This document shows positions 43,045 through 52,073 of a stretch of 64,000 nucleotides of DNA, piece after piece. The translations under genes and the position numbers were made by a program. The notes below the pieces were generated by a model. That model did no database searches and was not told where the DNA came from. It worked only from the letters and a program-made list of their open reading frames with translations. The stretch spans positions 124,001 through 188,000 of the forward strand of contig JAKSHY010000003.1 of the NCBI GenBank assembly GCA_024399135.1, written 5' to 3'. Position 1 is the stretch's first letter, and every line of letters begins with the position of its first letter. Source of the DNA: Lachnospiraceae bacterium. Lineage in GTDB: Bacteria > Bacillota > Clostridia > Lachnospirales > Lachnospiraceae.

Positions 43045-44025
43045 TTACTCCCCCTCTCTTCTTACTGACGTTACACGCACAGCATATTTATCTTTGCTGG
43101 AACCGGGCAAGGCTGTAAACTTACGTATATTTCCAACATAGATGTCCATCTCTGAATCAACGGACGAATTAAGTCTTACTACGTCGCCGACCTGCAGGCC
43201 TAAGAATTCATTGACGGATATTGAACTCTGACCCAATACCGCACGTACCGGAACGTCGACTCTTTTTATTAAACTTTCAATATGATCCTGATAGTTCATA
43301 GAATCATCTTTTTGCATAGTAGAAAACCAATACTTGGTATTCAATTTATCCATAACTTCCTCTAATGTAAAGTAAGGAAGACAGATATTCATAAATCCTT
43401 CTGTTTCACCGATTCGGATATTCATCGTAACAATGGCAATCATATCCGTAGGAGCAATAACCTGTGCGAACTGTGCATTAGTTTCGATACGTTCCATAAT
43501 AGGATTAATTTCAAGAACGTTCTTCCACGGCTCCTTCATCAGCTGCATACATATTATCATAAGCTTCTCTATGATAGTCATCTCTATTTCAGAGAAATCA
43601 CGATTCTTCTCAAGTGGAAGTCCCGGACCTCCTAGCATTCTGTCTATCATGGCGAAACCAAGATTCGGTGATAATTCTATAATAACATTTCCGTTCAAAG
43701 GTTTAAAGTCTATTATTCCCAAGATTACGGGATTAGACAACGCATTCGAAAACTCCGAGAACGTAACTGTTTCTGATGATGCCACTGTAGTCTGCACCGT
43801 TTTTCGAAGATACAATGGCAGGTTAGTTGATATCAATCTACCATAATGTTCATATATAATTTCCAGTGTTCTAAGATGCTCCTTTGAGAACTTCGCAGGA
43901 CGTTTGAAGTCGTAGTCCTTGACCTGTTTCTCATTGATATCTTGCATCTGATCCACATCCAACTCACCGGTAGTTAACGCTGCCAGCAGGTTGTCAATTT
44001 CACTTTGGGACAGTACCTCGCCCAC
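43045..44025 (-). CDS. fliM: Flagellar switch protein FliM
   Basis: C-ring protein that receives CheY-P and controls rotation direction. The 326-residue protein has the N-terminal CheY-binding helix (VLSQSEIDNLLAAL, 4-17) and the central CheC-like domain without phosphatase residues (with MIDRMLGGPG near 125-134). The C-terminal SpoA domain has LQVGDVVRLNSSVDSEMDI. It is followed by fliY after three bases. Length is normal. Confidence 0.96.
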   Translation of the reverse strand: MGEVLSQSEIDNLLAALTTGELDVDQMQDINEKQVKDYDFKRPAKFSKEHLRTLEIIYEHYGRLISTNLPLYLRKTVQTTVASSETVTFSEFSNALSNPVILGIIDFKPLNGNVIIELSPNLGFAMIDRMLGGPGLPLEKNRDFSEIEMTIIEKLMIICMQLMKEPWKNVLEINPIMERIETNAQFAQVIAPTDMIAIVTMNIRIGETEGFMNICLPYFTLEEVMDKLNTKYWFSTMQKDDSMNYQDHIESLIKRVDVPVRAVLGQSSISVNEFLGLQVGDVVRLNSSVDSEMDIYVGNIRKFTALPGSSKDKYAVRVTSVRREGE

Positions 44026-44059
44026 GAATTCTCACCTCCTTAGGGCCCAGATTAGTATC

Positions 44060-44581
44060 TTACTGATACAAGGCGCTACTAAAGGTTACATCAAATATAA
44101 AGTCTGAATTATAAAGAGCTTGTAGCTTTAACAGGATTTCATTACATATAGCAGCGGAATTAGCCTTAGCTTCTTCCATTGTATACTGGCTGATAACTGA
44201 ATTAATCTGACCTCGTAATAAATCCACCTTTTCTGCTATTGAAGGACCATATGTCTGATAATCTTCGCTTGTAGTATTCATAGAAAGTGCTACAGATACC
44301 ATAGCGAAGTGATCCTTGCCATCAGCTCCTGTTTTTAATGGAATAGTCATATCTGCAATAGTGTATGTTGCAATATCTGCAATCGATAACTGCTTTGTTT
44401 CTTCTTCCTGTGTTGCTGTTGTTCCATCAGATAATTCTAATTTAATAGCTGAAGCAATATCAGTAACAAGTGCTGCTGTCTTTTTATTGGTGCTCATTAC
44501 ACTAAACATCATGATTCCTGTAAGCACAAGATTCACTATCAAAAGTGCGAGTATTCCAATCGAAATTAAATTCTTTTTCAT
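44060..44581 (-). CDS. fliL: Flagellar basal-body-associated protein FliL
   Basis: Inner-membrane protein around the stator that supports motor torque. One membrane helix (about 6-28) precedes a periplasm-side domain (about 65-170) with the YTIADMTIPLKTG and LRGQINSVISQYTMEEAKAN region typical of FliL. The 173-residue length fits. It sits between motB and fliM. Confidence 0.88.
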   Translation of the reverse strand: MKKNLISIGILALLIVNLVLTGIMMFSVMSTNKKTAALVTDIASAIKLELSDGTTATQEEETKQLSIADIATYTIADMTIPLKTGADGKDHFAMVSVALSMNTTSEDYQTYGPSIAEKVDLLRGQINSVISQYTMEEAKANSAAICNEILLKLQALYNSDFIFDVTFSSALYQ

Positions 44582-44595
44582 TCTCTCTCCTCATC

Positions 44596-45432
44596 TTAGT
44601 AACTACTAAGCGAATTGTATATCCTTATCTCAACTCTTCTGTTCATAGACCTTCCTTCAGCAGTAGAGTTATCAGCAACAGGCTTATACTCTCCTCTTCC
44701 GGAATGCTTAACAGTACTCATATCAAGACTCGTATTATCTCTCATGAAATTGAATACCGATAATGCACGTCCTGCACTAAGTTCATCATTATTCGAATAC
44801 TTACCGCCACGGCTCATAGGTACATTATCCGTATGACCTTCTATTTCAATAGTAGAGTCTGCATAGCGCTCAAGTATTTTTCCTACCTGAAGAAGCATTG
44901 GTGTTGATTCACTCTTAAGTTCTACTGAACCAGAATCGAAAAGAACCGAGCCATTCAATGTGAGCTGTACATACTGTGATGTGAACTCAATATCAACCTC
45001 TTTATCAAGCTTTTCTTCTTCAAGCGCTTCCTCGACCTTCTCTGCCAGCTCCTCAGATTCAGCTAATTTAGCTTCATCTATCGATTCCATAGCCTTCTGA
45101 AGCTCGTCTTTAGCTTCATCTTCTGCATCGCCGTTTCCGATATCTTCACCATCTTCACCACGTCCTGTAGAATTAATATATTCATCTAATTCATTAAGCT
45201 GGCTCACACCATTACTAATCATGACACCATCTCCAATGGCTTTTGCGCCTCCGGAGAAAATACTAAAGGTCTGATTAAATGATGCAGCAAGCATCTCGAA
45301 CTTTTGCTGGTCAACGCTGGACATTGAGAACAATAACACGAAGAAACAAAGTAAGAGATTCATCAAGTCCGAGAAGGTGGCCATCCAGGCTGGGGAGCCT
45401 TTAGGTGGTTCTTCGGGCTTTTTCTTAGCCAT
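44596..45432 (-). CDS. motB: Motor stator protein MotB
   Basis: Anchors the stator to peptidoglycan and carries the ion-binding Asp. Numbered from the ATG at 45432, which has GGGAGG eight bases upstream (the longer frame starts at a GTG), the membrane helix is about 17-37 with Asp22 in ATFSDLMNLLLCF. A long acidic Glu/Asp-rich plug and linker (about 80-130) follows. The OmpA-like domain has IEGHTDNVPM and NRRVEIRI. It overlaps motA by eight bases. Whether protons or sodium drive it cannot be decided by eye. Confidence 0.95.
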   Translation of the reverse strand: MAKKKPEEPPKGSPAWMATFSDLMNLLLCFFVLLFSMSSVDQQKFEMLAASFNQTFSIFSGGAKAIGDGVMISNGVSQLNELDEYINSTGRGEDGEDIGNGDAEDEAKDELQKAMESIDEAKLAESEELAEKVEEALEEEKLDKEVDIEFTSQYVQLTLNGSVLFDSGSVELKSESTPMLLQVGKILERYADSTIEIEGHTDNVPMSRGGKYSNNDELSAGRALSVFNFMRDNTSLDMSTVKHSGRGEYKPVADNSTAEGRSMNRRVEIRIYNSLSSY

Positions 45433-46222
45433 CAGCTTCACCTCCCTCGTCAGAAGCAGCTGCTCTGTCCGCTGGAGCTAAGAATGACTTAAGTTTTTCT
45501 TCAATAACACGTGGGTTCTCACCTGCCTGAATTGAAAGAAGTCCCTCAATTACAATATTCTTAACCATCATTTCATTATTGTTATTATTTTTAAGCTTAG
45601 CGCCTACCGGAGCACATATCCAGTTCGCAAGCATTGAACCATACAATGTAGTAATAAGGGCAACCGCCATGTTAGGACCTACGGCGTTAATATCACTTAA
45701 GTCATTAAGCATGTTAATAAGACCAATCAGAGTACCAATCATACCCCAGGCAGGACCCATGCCTCCTAAGTCTTCCCAGAACTGAATATTGGACTTATGT
45801 CTGTCTTCACAAGCTACCATTTCTGTTTCAAGGATTCCTCTAACCAAATCTGGATCAGTACCATCAACGATTAACAAAATACCCTTCTTCATGAATGCAT
45901 CATCAAGCTCATTAGCTGCTTCTTCAAGAGCTAAAAGACCATCCTTTCTTGCTACATTGGATAAGTCTATAATCTTGGTGATAATTCCCTTAACGTCAAA
46001 TACTGGACTCTTAAAAATAAGCAACAGTGACTTAAGACCACCAACGAAATTTCCCATGGTGTTCATACACATAGTCGCAGCAAAAGCACCACCGAATGTA
46101 ATAATCGCTGATGCTGGGTCAATATAACTTGATATACCAGAAATAGAGCCTGTGGAACTAATGATTCCGAAAAGCACCATTCCTAAGCACATGAAAAATC
46201 CAATAAGTGACGCTAAATCCAC
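45425..46222 (-). CDS. motA: Motor stator protein MotA
   Basis: Ring-forming stator subunit, 265 residues with four membrane helices (about 2-22, 30-50, 150-172 and 180-200) and a cytoplasmic loop that contacts FliG. Conserved stretches are SSYIDPASAIITFGGAFAAT and the LGGMGPAWGMIGTLIGLINM region. The C-terminus (FLAPADRA) is as in Clostridial homologues. It is 20 bases after flbD. Confidence 0.95.
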   Translation of the reverse strand: MDLASLIGFFMCLGMVLFGIISSTGSISGISSYIDPASAIITFGGAFAATMCMNTMGNFVGGLKSLLLIFKSPVFDVKGIITKIIDLSNVARKDGLLALEEAANELDDAFMKKGILLIVDGTDPDLVRGILETEMVACEDRHKSNIQFWEDLGGMGPAWGMIGTLIGLINMLNDLSDINAVGPNMAVALITTLYGSMLANWICAPVGAKLKNNNNNEMMVKNIVIEGLLSIQAGENPRVIEEKLKSFLAPADRAAASDEGGEADG

Positions 46223-46242
46223 TCTGAATAACCTCCATCTGC

Positions 46243-46428
46243 CTATTGGGCGAAGATGTCCTTTCTATACGATTTTACAAGATTTTGTATTTCTTGTCTA
46301 CCTTCTTTTACTATTATCTTACGACCTGTAGTGAATGCAACCACAGTATCAGGAGTTTCTTCCACAAGTTCCATTAAGTCAGGATTAACAAGTACTTTCT
46401 GACCATTCAGCTTAGTTAATTCAATCAT
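46243..46428 (-). CDS. flbD: Flagellar protein FlbD
   Basis: A 61-residue protein found in Gram-positive and spirochete flagellar operons just before motA. The sequence MIELTKLNGQKVLVNPDLME and the DTVVAFTTGRKIIVKEG stretch are typical. Its exact function is not settled (hook or motor-region assembly). GGGAGG precedes the ATG. The Bacillus homologue is sometimes called SwrD and raises swarming motor power. Confidence 0.92.
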   Translation of the reverse strand: MIELTKLNGQKVLVNPDLMELVEETPDTVVAFTTGRKIIVKEGRQEIQNLVKSYRKDIFAQ

Positions 46429-46470
46429 ATTATTCCTCCCTTTCGTGTGGTTATTCTAAATAGCACGTAA

Positions 46471-46500
46471 GGGGAAACAGGCTTTTTGCCTGCTTCCCCG
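46471..46500 (-). promoter_or_regulatory. Strong hairpin between flgE and flbD, no T-tract
   Basis: GGGGAA-A-CAGGC and GCCTG-C-TTCCCC pair around a TTTTT/AAAAA loop with a single mismatch. On the minus strand no T-run follows, so it is probably not a full terminator but a transcript-processing or stability element behind the highly expressed hook gene. The whole gap 46429-46559 has no ORF. Confidence 0.6.
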
Positions 46501-46559
46501 CTATGCCGATTATGTTTTTTCTTCAGTAACAACCTTCTTATTAATAAATCAATTTACTA

Positions 46560-47945
46560 TTATCTCTTAAGGTTAGTTAATTCTTCAAGCAATGTATCTG
46601 ATACTGTGATGATACGTGAGTTAGCCTGGAAACCACGCTGTGTAGTAATCATTTCAGTAAATTCTGAAGAAAGATCTACGTTAGACATTTCCAAAACACC
46701 AGTATTCATATATCCGCCACCTGCTGTAATATCAACACCGATTCCATCGAAATCACCAGAGTTCTGCGTAGCTGAATATAAGTTGTCACCTTCCTTGGCA
46801 AGACCTGATGCATTAGCAAATGCTGCTGTAGCAATCTGACCTAATAATCTGGACTGACCGTTATCATATGTAGCATAGATTTTTCCATCCTTCTGGATAG
46901 AAACACCTGACATTTCACCAAGCATACGTCCTGAGCCACCACCTGTTGAAGAACCACGAGTTGCAACAGTTGTTGATGTTCCATTGTTATTTAAGTTAGA
47001 CATTGCTGTACAGTCGATTGTGATAGTTGCTGGGAAGCTGGCAATTGGTGTGCCTGCTGAACCTAAATCAAGTGAAAGCTTACCATCTGTAATAGCAGCT
47101 CCACCACCAGAAGGAGTAATTGATGTAAGTTTTCCATCAACAGTACTGAATGTATAATTCCAATCCTTTACTGCTGGCAAAGACTCATCTGGAATCTTAA
47201 CACCTAAAGGATTATCAATTTCTGTAAGGCTTAAGTTAAACTGTCCATCAGGAAGCTGTGTCTTAGCTCCGCCTGCCCCTTCTGTGTAGTTAGTAATCTT
47301 AAATTTAGCTGTGTATTTGAAACCTAAGTTATCATAGAAATCCAATGTAACAAGCTTACCATCGTTAGCTACGTTAGAATCGAACGAATCAACGATACCT
47401 GACATCTGAGCCTGCGATGTAGCTTCTGGTGGATAAGTCATATATCTGTCAGCCATAATCTGAAGAGGCTTAACAGTATCCTGCTTAATAGCAAGTGTCT
47501 TGTCATCAGTTTCTTCAGCAAGCCATCCCATTACGTTATAACCTGTAGAAGTCATACATAAGTTACCAGCACCATCAACATAGAAAGAACCGTCTCTTGT
47601 GAAGAAGTTTTCATTTCCATTTGATACTACGAAGAAGTTAGAACCTGTAATCATAATATCGAAAGGATCGTTAGTTGTCTGGGAAGCACCCTGACCTGTG
47701 ATAGCTGTCTTAATAGCTGAAGTCTTAGCACCAAGACCGATCTGACGAGCATTAACACCACCTACTCCTGTAGCTGCGTTAGCACCAGATGCTGCCTGTG
47801 TTGTCTGATACATTAAATCTGAAAATGTCATCGACTGTGACTTATATGCTGTTGTATTTACGTTCGCGATATTGTTACCGATTACGTCCATTCTTGTCTG
47901 GTGAGTCTTAAGACCTGCAACACCAGAATAAAGTGATCTCATCAT
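46560..47945 (-). CDS. flgE: Flagellar hook protein FlgE
   Basis: Builds the hook that links motor and filament. The 461-residue protein begins with the rod/hook family signature (MMRSLYSGVAGLKTHQTRMD, then VIGNNIANVNTTAYKSQ). A long central region follows (about 90-400) with repeated beta structure. The C-terminal helix ends in GYMNTGVLEMSNVDLSSEFT and FQANSRIITVSDTLLEEL. GGAGG lies before two adjacent ATGs. It comes after flgD and a small operon protein, the normal Firmicutes order. Confidence 0.94.
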   Translation of the reverse strand: MMRSLYSGVAGLKTHQTRMDVIGNNIANVNTTAYKSQSMTFSDLMYQTTQAASGANAATGVGGVNARQIGLGAKTSAIKTAITGQGASQTTNDPFDIMITGSNFFVVSNGNENFFTRDGSFYVDGAGNLCMTSTGYNVMGWLAEETDDKTLAIKQDTVKPLQIMADRYMTYPPEATSQAQMSGIVDSFDSNVANDGKLVTLDFYDNLGFKYTAKFKITNYTEGAGGAKTQLPDGQFNLSLTEIDNPLGVKIPDESLPAVKDWNYTFSTVDGKLTSITPSGGGAAITDGKLSLDLGSAGTPIASFPATITIDCTAMSNLNNNGTSTTVATRGSSTGGGSGRMLGEMSGVSIQKDGKIYATYDNGQSRLLGQIATAAFANASGLAKEGDNLYSATQNSGDFDGIGVDITAGGGYMNTGVLEMSNVDLSSEFTEMITTQRGFQANSRIITVSDTLLEELTNLKR

Positions 47946-48026
47946 AATTAAGTGACCTCCTAAGATTTATTCGCCATAATATGTTCTTATCTGTCGTTCA
48001 AAGAACTATGCCTCCATAAGGTCCGG

Positions 48027-48422
48027 CTATATTATTACGGCACCGTCTATATTTGTAAAAATATTGTCCTGTGTTTCTTCCTGATTCATTGCTGTAACAA
48101 CTGTATTACTAGGTATGTTAACTATGAAAGCAAGTGAATCAACCATTATTAATGATTCTTTAATTCCTTTTGACTGAGCCTTCAGGGTTCCTTCATTCAG
48201 TCTTCCAAGCTGTTCATCTGTAAGCTCTATATTTCTTGATGACAGCCTGTTGGCTGCATGCTTGGAAAACTTAACCTCTTCTCCAACCCCCGACTTCTGA
48301 GTAAGTATATCTTTGAACGATAGCCCCTCAGAAGTCTTCTGGGTATTATTAGTTTTATTAGGTGAAAGGTATTGGTCCTGAAGCTGTTCTATGGATAAGA
48401 ATCTTCCTGAATTAATATCCAT
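48027..48422 (-). CDS. Flagellar operon protein, TIGR02530 type (131 aa)
   Basis: A small cytoplasmic protein present between flgD and flgE in many Firmicutes. The diagnostic C-terminal half reads KFSKHAANRLSSRNIELTDE, then MVDSLAFIVNIPSNTVVTAM and IFTNIDGAVII. The function is unknown; the position suggests a part in hook export or assembly control. It is 14 bases after flgD. Confidence 0.87.
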   Translation of the reverse strand: MDINSGRFLSIEQLQDQYLSPNKTNNTQKTSEGLSFKDILTQKSGVGEEVKFSKHAANRLSSRNIELTDEQLGRLNEGTLKAQSKGIKESLIMVDSLAFIVNIPSNTVVTAMNQEETQDNIFTNIDGAVII

Positions 48423-48436
48423 TCTGACCTCCTTGT

Positions 48437-49219
48437 CTAAACCTCTTCAACTGGCGAAACCTTTTCTTCTTCATCTAAAGCTTCATTAGCTTCAGTTTCT
48501 TCTTTAACTGTATTACTTTCTTCAGCTTTTGTTTCGCCTGCCTTTTCGGCCTCTGCCTTAGATTCAGCTTCCTTCTCAGCTATCATAACAAGCTCTTCCA
48601 TCCTGTCTGAGTACTGCTTTAATAAATCCTGATAGCTCTTATCTAAGAACGACTGCTGATATACTGTCATATTGTCGAAGCCTTCAACCAAAGTTGAAAC
48701 TGCTTCTAAATCATTAAGTGTTAATTCTGAAAGTCTAGGAAGTGAATTAATAGCTTCAGCTAACTTATTAGCAAGGTTATAAGCTGTATTGTATGTTTCA
48801 TCGATTACTGCCGTAACCTGATCTGCTGGATACAAATCTCCGTTTACCGAAACATAAGCTTTATTTCCTTCGTATTTCACATAATCTACAATTCCTTCAA
48901 CTAACTTGTCTTCGCCCTTGGCTGTTGTTGTTGAAATTTCAACTGTCTTGCCAACCATTGTTGAAGCTCTTGATAATTCCATGGTTCCTGCCATGTTTTG
49001 TAGCTGCTCAACCTGTGAGAATGTAGCATACTGTGATATATATTCTGTATTGGATGTTGGTTCTAAGGGATCCTGGTATTTCATCTGAGCTACCAGAAGC
49101 TGCATGAAAGCATCTTTATCGTATCCGTTATTGGCTTTTACATTCTTGGATGCTTCTGTAGAAGTTTGAGCTGCTGTCTCAACTATTGATCCATCCTTTA
49201 CGATTGCACTAACTGCCAT
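48437..49219 (-). CDS. flgD: Hook-capping scaffold protein FlgD with acidic tail
   Basis: Cap protein needed for polymerisation of the hook. The conserved N-terminal part has DKDAFMQLLVAQMKYQDPLE and NTEYISQYATFSQVEQLQNM (about 35-80), followed by the start of the beta domain (TMVGKTVEISTT). The 260-residue protein has an unusual C-terminal extension rich in Glu, Lys and Ala (about 195-260) and a helical segment in place of the usual second domain. It lies between fliK and the TIGR02530 gene. Confidence 0.9.
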   Translation of the reverse strand: MAVSAIVKDGSIVETAAQTSTEASKNVKANNGYDKDAFMQLLVAQMKYQDPLEPTSNTEYISQYATFSQVEQLQNMAGTMELSRASTMVGKTVEISTTTAKGEDKLVEGIVDYVKYEGNKAYVSVNGDLYPADQVTAVIDETYNTAYNLANKLAEAINSLPRLSELTLNDLEAVSTLVEGFDNMTVYQQSFLDKSYQDLLKQYSDRMEELVMIAEKEAESKAEAEKAGETKAEESNTVKEETEANEALDEEEKVSPVEEV

Positions 49220-49251
49220 TTTAGCTCCTTTCCAGGTGTGTTACCTGTTTT

Positions 49252-50664
49252 CTATGCAGTGAAATCAACTGTATTCCCGTTAGCTTCCATCATCTTGGCT
49301 GCTAATATTTCTTCTTCAGAAGCTTCATCCTCGAACAGTGCGTCCAGATCGTTAAGATTAATTCTTCTTGGTCTTCTGTCCTCTCTGTTTCCTGATTCAG
49401 TTCCTGATTCATGTCCCTTTCCTTGCCAGAGGTTCGAATCAAAGCTTTGAAGTTCTACTGAAACCTCAATCTCAGTAACCTTGGTTCCTGATGCTTTAAA
49501 GGTTTCTCGAAGGTCATTCAGTTCTGCTTCAACTGCTGCCTTCACTAATTCGTTCTGAACCTTGAACTCTGCTGTAATCTCACCTGCCTTATTAGCTGTT
49601 AGGTTAACTTTAACATTACCAAGGCTTGCTGGATGAAGTGAAATTTCAATTTCATCCATATCAGGTGTAAGATCTATTTTCATTCGATCCATTATCTGGT
49701 TCATAATATCTTGTGTTTCTTCTGAAACGAAAGAAGTTGGGGATTCGGGAATCTCCGTCTCGTTTTCACCAATTTCATTAACTAGGTTATTCGTCATCGG
49801 ATTCTTAATTAAAGTACCCTCGGAATTCTTGAAGTCGTGGGATTCTTCCTTTGAAGATTCTTCCTTCGACTCTTTTGGTTGAACCTTAGTATCTTTTAAT
49901 GGTGTTTCGGTAGTAGTCTTAATTTCATTTCCGTTCTTGTCAACTTCAATGGTCTTATCATTAACTTCTACCTTAAACTTGGGAGCCTCTTTGATAGTAT
50001 CCTGATCTGAGATAGTTTCGACACTCATTTCCATTTCGGGTGAATTTTCCTGAACCTCGGCAAGTTCAATTAAATTCTTAACATCCGAAACTTCGATGTC
50101 CATATCTTCTGCTACATCCGCTACAGTGGCGTCCACTATAGTTGTCAGATCCTTAACAGATTCAAAGAGATTTTCGTTCGTTACTAAGGCTATCGGCTCG
50201 GTCTCATCACTAAGCTCTAAAACCACATCTTGAAGATTTGATGGTTCTAATAAAGAGATTACATTAAGTCCAAGGACTTCAATTGTTTCTTCAACCTCTT
50301 CAACTGTAACTTCCATCTCATCTGCTATAGCTTTTACGATTTCCTGTCCTGCTTCTTCTAAAGCATTCATTTCATCTTCTGTAACCTCTTTAGGTTCATC
50401 CTTTGAAATTTCAGGTTTTTTATTATCAAGCTTCCTTGCTGATTCAACCTGACTTTTGAAATCATCCTTGCCATTAGCTTCGGTTTTAGGAGTTTTAGTA
50501 TCAACCTGACCTACATCTTTTGGTGTTTGACTGTCCTGGGCTTTAGTCATTACATCACCGAAGTTCATGGAATTCGAGAAGCTTTTTGCTCCATTCGCAC
50601 CCATGTTAGAGGTGTTAACGTAATTCATAAGGCCGCCGAAGTCTTTGACTGATGTACTAGTCAT
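49252..50664 (-). CDS. fliK: Hook-length control protein FliK
   Basis: Molecular ruler that measures the hook and triggers the FlhB switch. The 470-residue protein has a long, Glu/Lys/Thr-rich, probably disordered N-terminal region (about 1-340). The C-terminal switch domain (about 345-430) has the recognisable ISLHPASLGNVKVNLTANKA and FKVQNELVKAAVEAELNDLR. A short tail follows. It comes after motE with 64 bases between and precedes flgD. Confidence 0.88.
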   Translation of the reverse strand: MTSTSVKDFGGLMNYVNTSNMGANGAKSFSNSMNFGDVMTKAQDSQTPKDVGQVDTKTPKTEANGKDDFKSQVESARKLDNKKPEISKDEPKEVTEDEMNALEEAGQEIVKAIADEMEVTVEEVEETIEVLGLNVISLLEPSNLQDVVLELSDETEPIALVTNENLFESVKDLTTIVDATVADVAEDMDIEVSDVKNLIELAEVQENSPEMEMSVETISDQDTIKEAPKFKVEVNDKTIEVDKNGNEIKTTTETPLKDTKVQPKESKEESSKEESHDFKNSEGTLIKNPMTNNLVNEIGENETEIPESPTSFVSEETQDIMNQIMDRMKIDLTPDMDEIEISLHPASLGNVKVNLTANKAGEITAEFKVQNELVKAAVEAELNDLRETFKASGTKVTEIEVSVELQSFDSNLWQGKGHESGTESGNREDRRPRRINLNDLDALFEDEASEEEILAAKMMEANGNTVDFTA

Positions 50665-50728
50665 TTACTCTCCTCCTTATATTAATATTTCAAGGTACAC
50701 TAAGTATATCGGACGAAAAGATGAAAAC

Positions 50729-51607
50729 TTAAGACTCTGGGTCCATAATTTTCGTAATTTTTGCCGCAATCTCTTCATCCATAGCGCCAAGAATTTTTCC
50801 TCTGTCCGCAGGCTCCATTACGGACAGTATTCTTGCGACTAAATCAAGGTTATCTGTCATCTGTTCGAATATTCCGGCTGCAGCCTTTGGCTTCATCTCT
50901 GAATAAGCCTTGGCGTAGTCCTTTATTTCCTTCGTCTCTTCCTTCTGAATTACAACCTGCTTATAAAGATATTCAGCAGTGGCAGGATCCATTGCCTCAT
51001 AGAACTTCTGGTATGCATCAATACCAGGCCCTTTGTCAGCATATACAACCTCTTCATAAAACTCAGTCTTGATTCTCTGAAAATCTACCTGAGCATCCTC
51101 GAAGGTCTTTAATCTTTCTACTTCAGAACGAAGTGTAGTAATATCATCTGTATTAGTTGTATCGGTAGCCTTAGCCCTTTCTAATTCAAGTTCAAGCTCC
51201 TTAATATAATCAACAGCCTCTTTTAAATTAGAGTATCCACCATAGCTTCCAGATTCATCATCTGTAACTACTGTATCCTGAGATTCCGGAAGAATAAGGT
51301 TAAGCACTGGAACATCCTTTAAAATAGGTGTAAGAACATTGGTGCCGAAGCCTCCAAGGTCAAGCTTAACAACAAGACATAAAATGGCTATCCAGATTAA
51401 TACAATAACAAACGTTACCATAAAAACAGAACCACCACCCTGTTCTTCTTCATCATAAAGATCAGCTTCCTGGCTTGCTATTTCCTTAGCTCGTCTTTTA
51501 GCAGCCTTCTTCTGCTCCTTTTGCTCCTTTTGAAGTTGTTTCTTCTCCTCCTTAAGACGGGCATGCTCTGCCTTCGCCTGTTCAGGAGTCATCATTTCAT
51601 CAGCCAT
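50729..51607 (-). CDS. motE: Motility protein MotE (MgtE N-terminal-like domain)
   Basis: A 292-residue membrane protein with a charged cytoplasmic N-terminus (Lys/Glu-rich, 1-50), one helix (about 62-84), a coiled coil (about 140-175) and a C-terminal domain (about 190-285). That domain is of the MgtE-N type, with YAKAYSEMKPKAAAGIFEQM and ILSVMEPADRGKILGAMDEE. Members of this family act as stator-associated or MotC-chaperone proteins; in Firmicutes the gene stands between fliJ and fliK as here. It overlaps fliJ by eight bases. Confidence 0.85.
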   Translation of the reverse strand: MADEMMTPEQAKAEHARLKEEKKQLQKEQKEQKKAAKRRAKEIASQEADLYDEEEQGGGSVFMVTFVIVLIWIAILCLVVKLDLGGFGTNVLTPILKDVPVLNLILPESQDTVVTDDESGSYGGYSNLKEAVDYIKELELELERAKATDTTNTDDITTLRSEVERLKTFEDAQVDFQRIKTEFYEEVVYADKGPGIDAYQKFYEAMDPATAEYLYKQVVIQKEETKEIKDYAKAYSEMKPKAAAGIFEQMTDNLDLVARILSVMEPADRGKILGAMDEEIAAKITKIMDPES

Positions 51608-52055
51608 TTTCCTTTATCCTTTGACCATAGGTATAGCTGGTCAATTCATCTACTTCTTTTGCTTCCTGAGCATTCAACTCTCTTTTAAAATCCTCGAAAG
51701 CTCTTTCTTTCAATTTATTCTGAACCTCAGTTTCCTGCATCGCGCGGGTCAAATTATCTCTAGCGCGATTAAAAGCCTTCTCAGCCTTCGAAACCTCTGA
51801 CTGCTGTCCCTGAATATATTCTTCAACCCTTTCCAGGGCATATTTATTCTCGTTAATCTTCTGAATATCAAGCGTAGTATTGCGAAGAGCTATAGCTTCA
51901 CCTTCATATTCTTTTTTTCTTCTTTCCAAAGAAGCTAACTTTTCAAGTTCTTCATCTAGCCTGATTCGGGCCTGGGCAAATTCATTCTTCGCCTGAGTTT
52001 CAAGTTTTTCCTTAATATTCAGAATACTCTGCATTCTGTAAATAAACTTGGCCAT
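51600..52055 (-). CDS. fliJ: Flagellar export chaperone FliJ
   Basis: Stalk-like component of the export ATPase complex. The 151-residue protein is almost entirely an antiparallel coiled coil with few hydrophobic clusters (LDEELEKLASLERRKKEYEG, for example). Sequence identity within the family is low; size, coiled coil and place between fliI and motE make the call secure. Confidence 0.87.
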   Translation of the reverse strand: MAKFIYRMQSILNIKEKLETQAKNEFAQARIRLDEELEKLASLERRKKEYEGEAIALRNTTLDIQKINENKYALERVEEYIQGQQSEVSKAEKAFNRARDNLTRAMQETEVQNKLKERAFEDFKRELNAQEAKEVDELTSYTYGQRIKENG

Positions 52056-52073
52056 TACTCACCCTTCGCCTCT

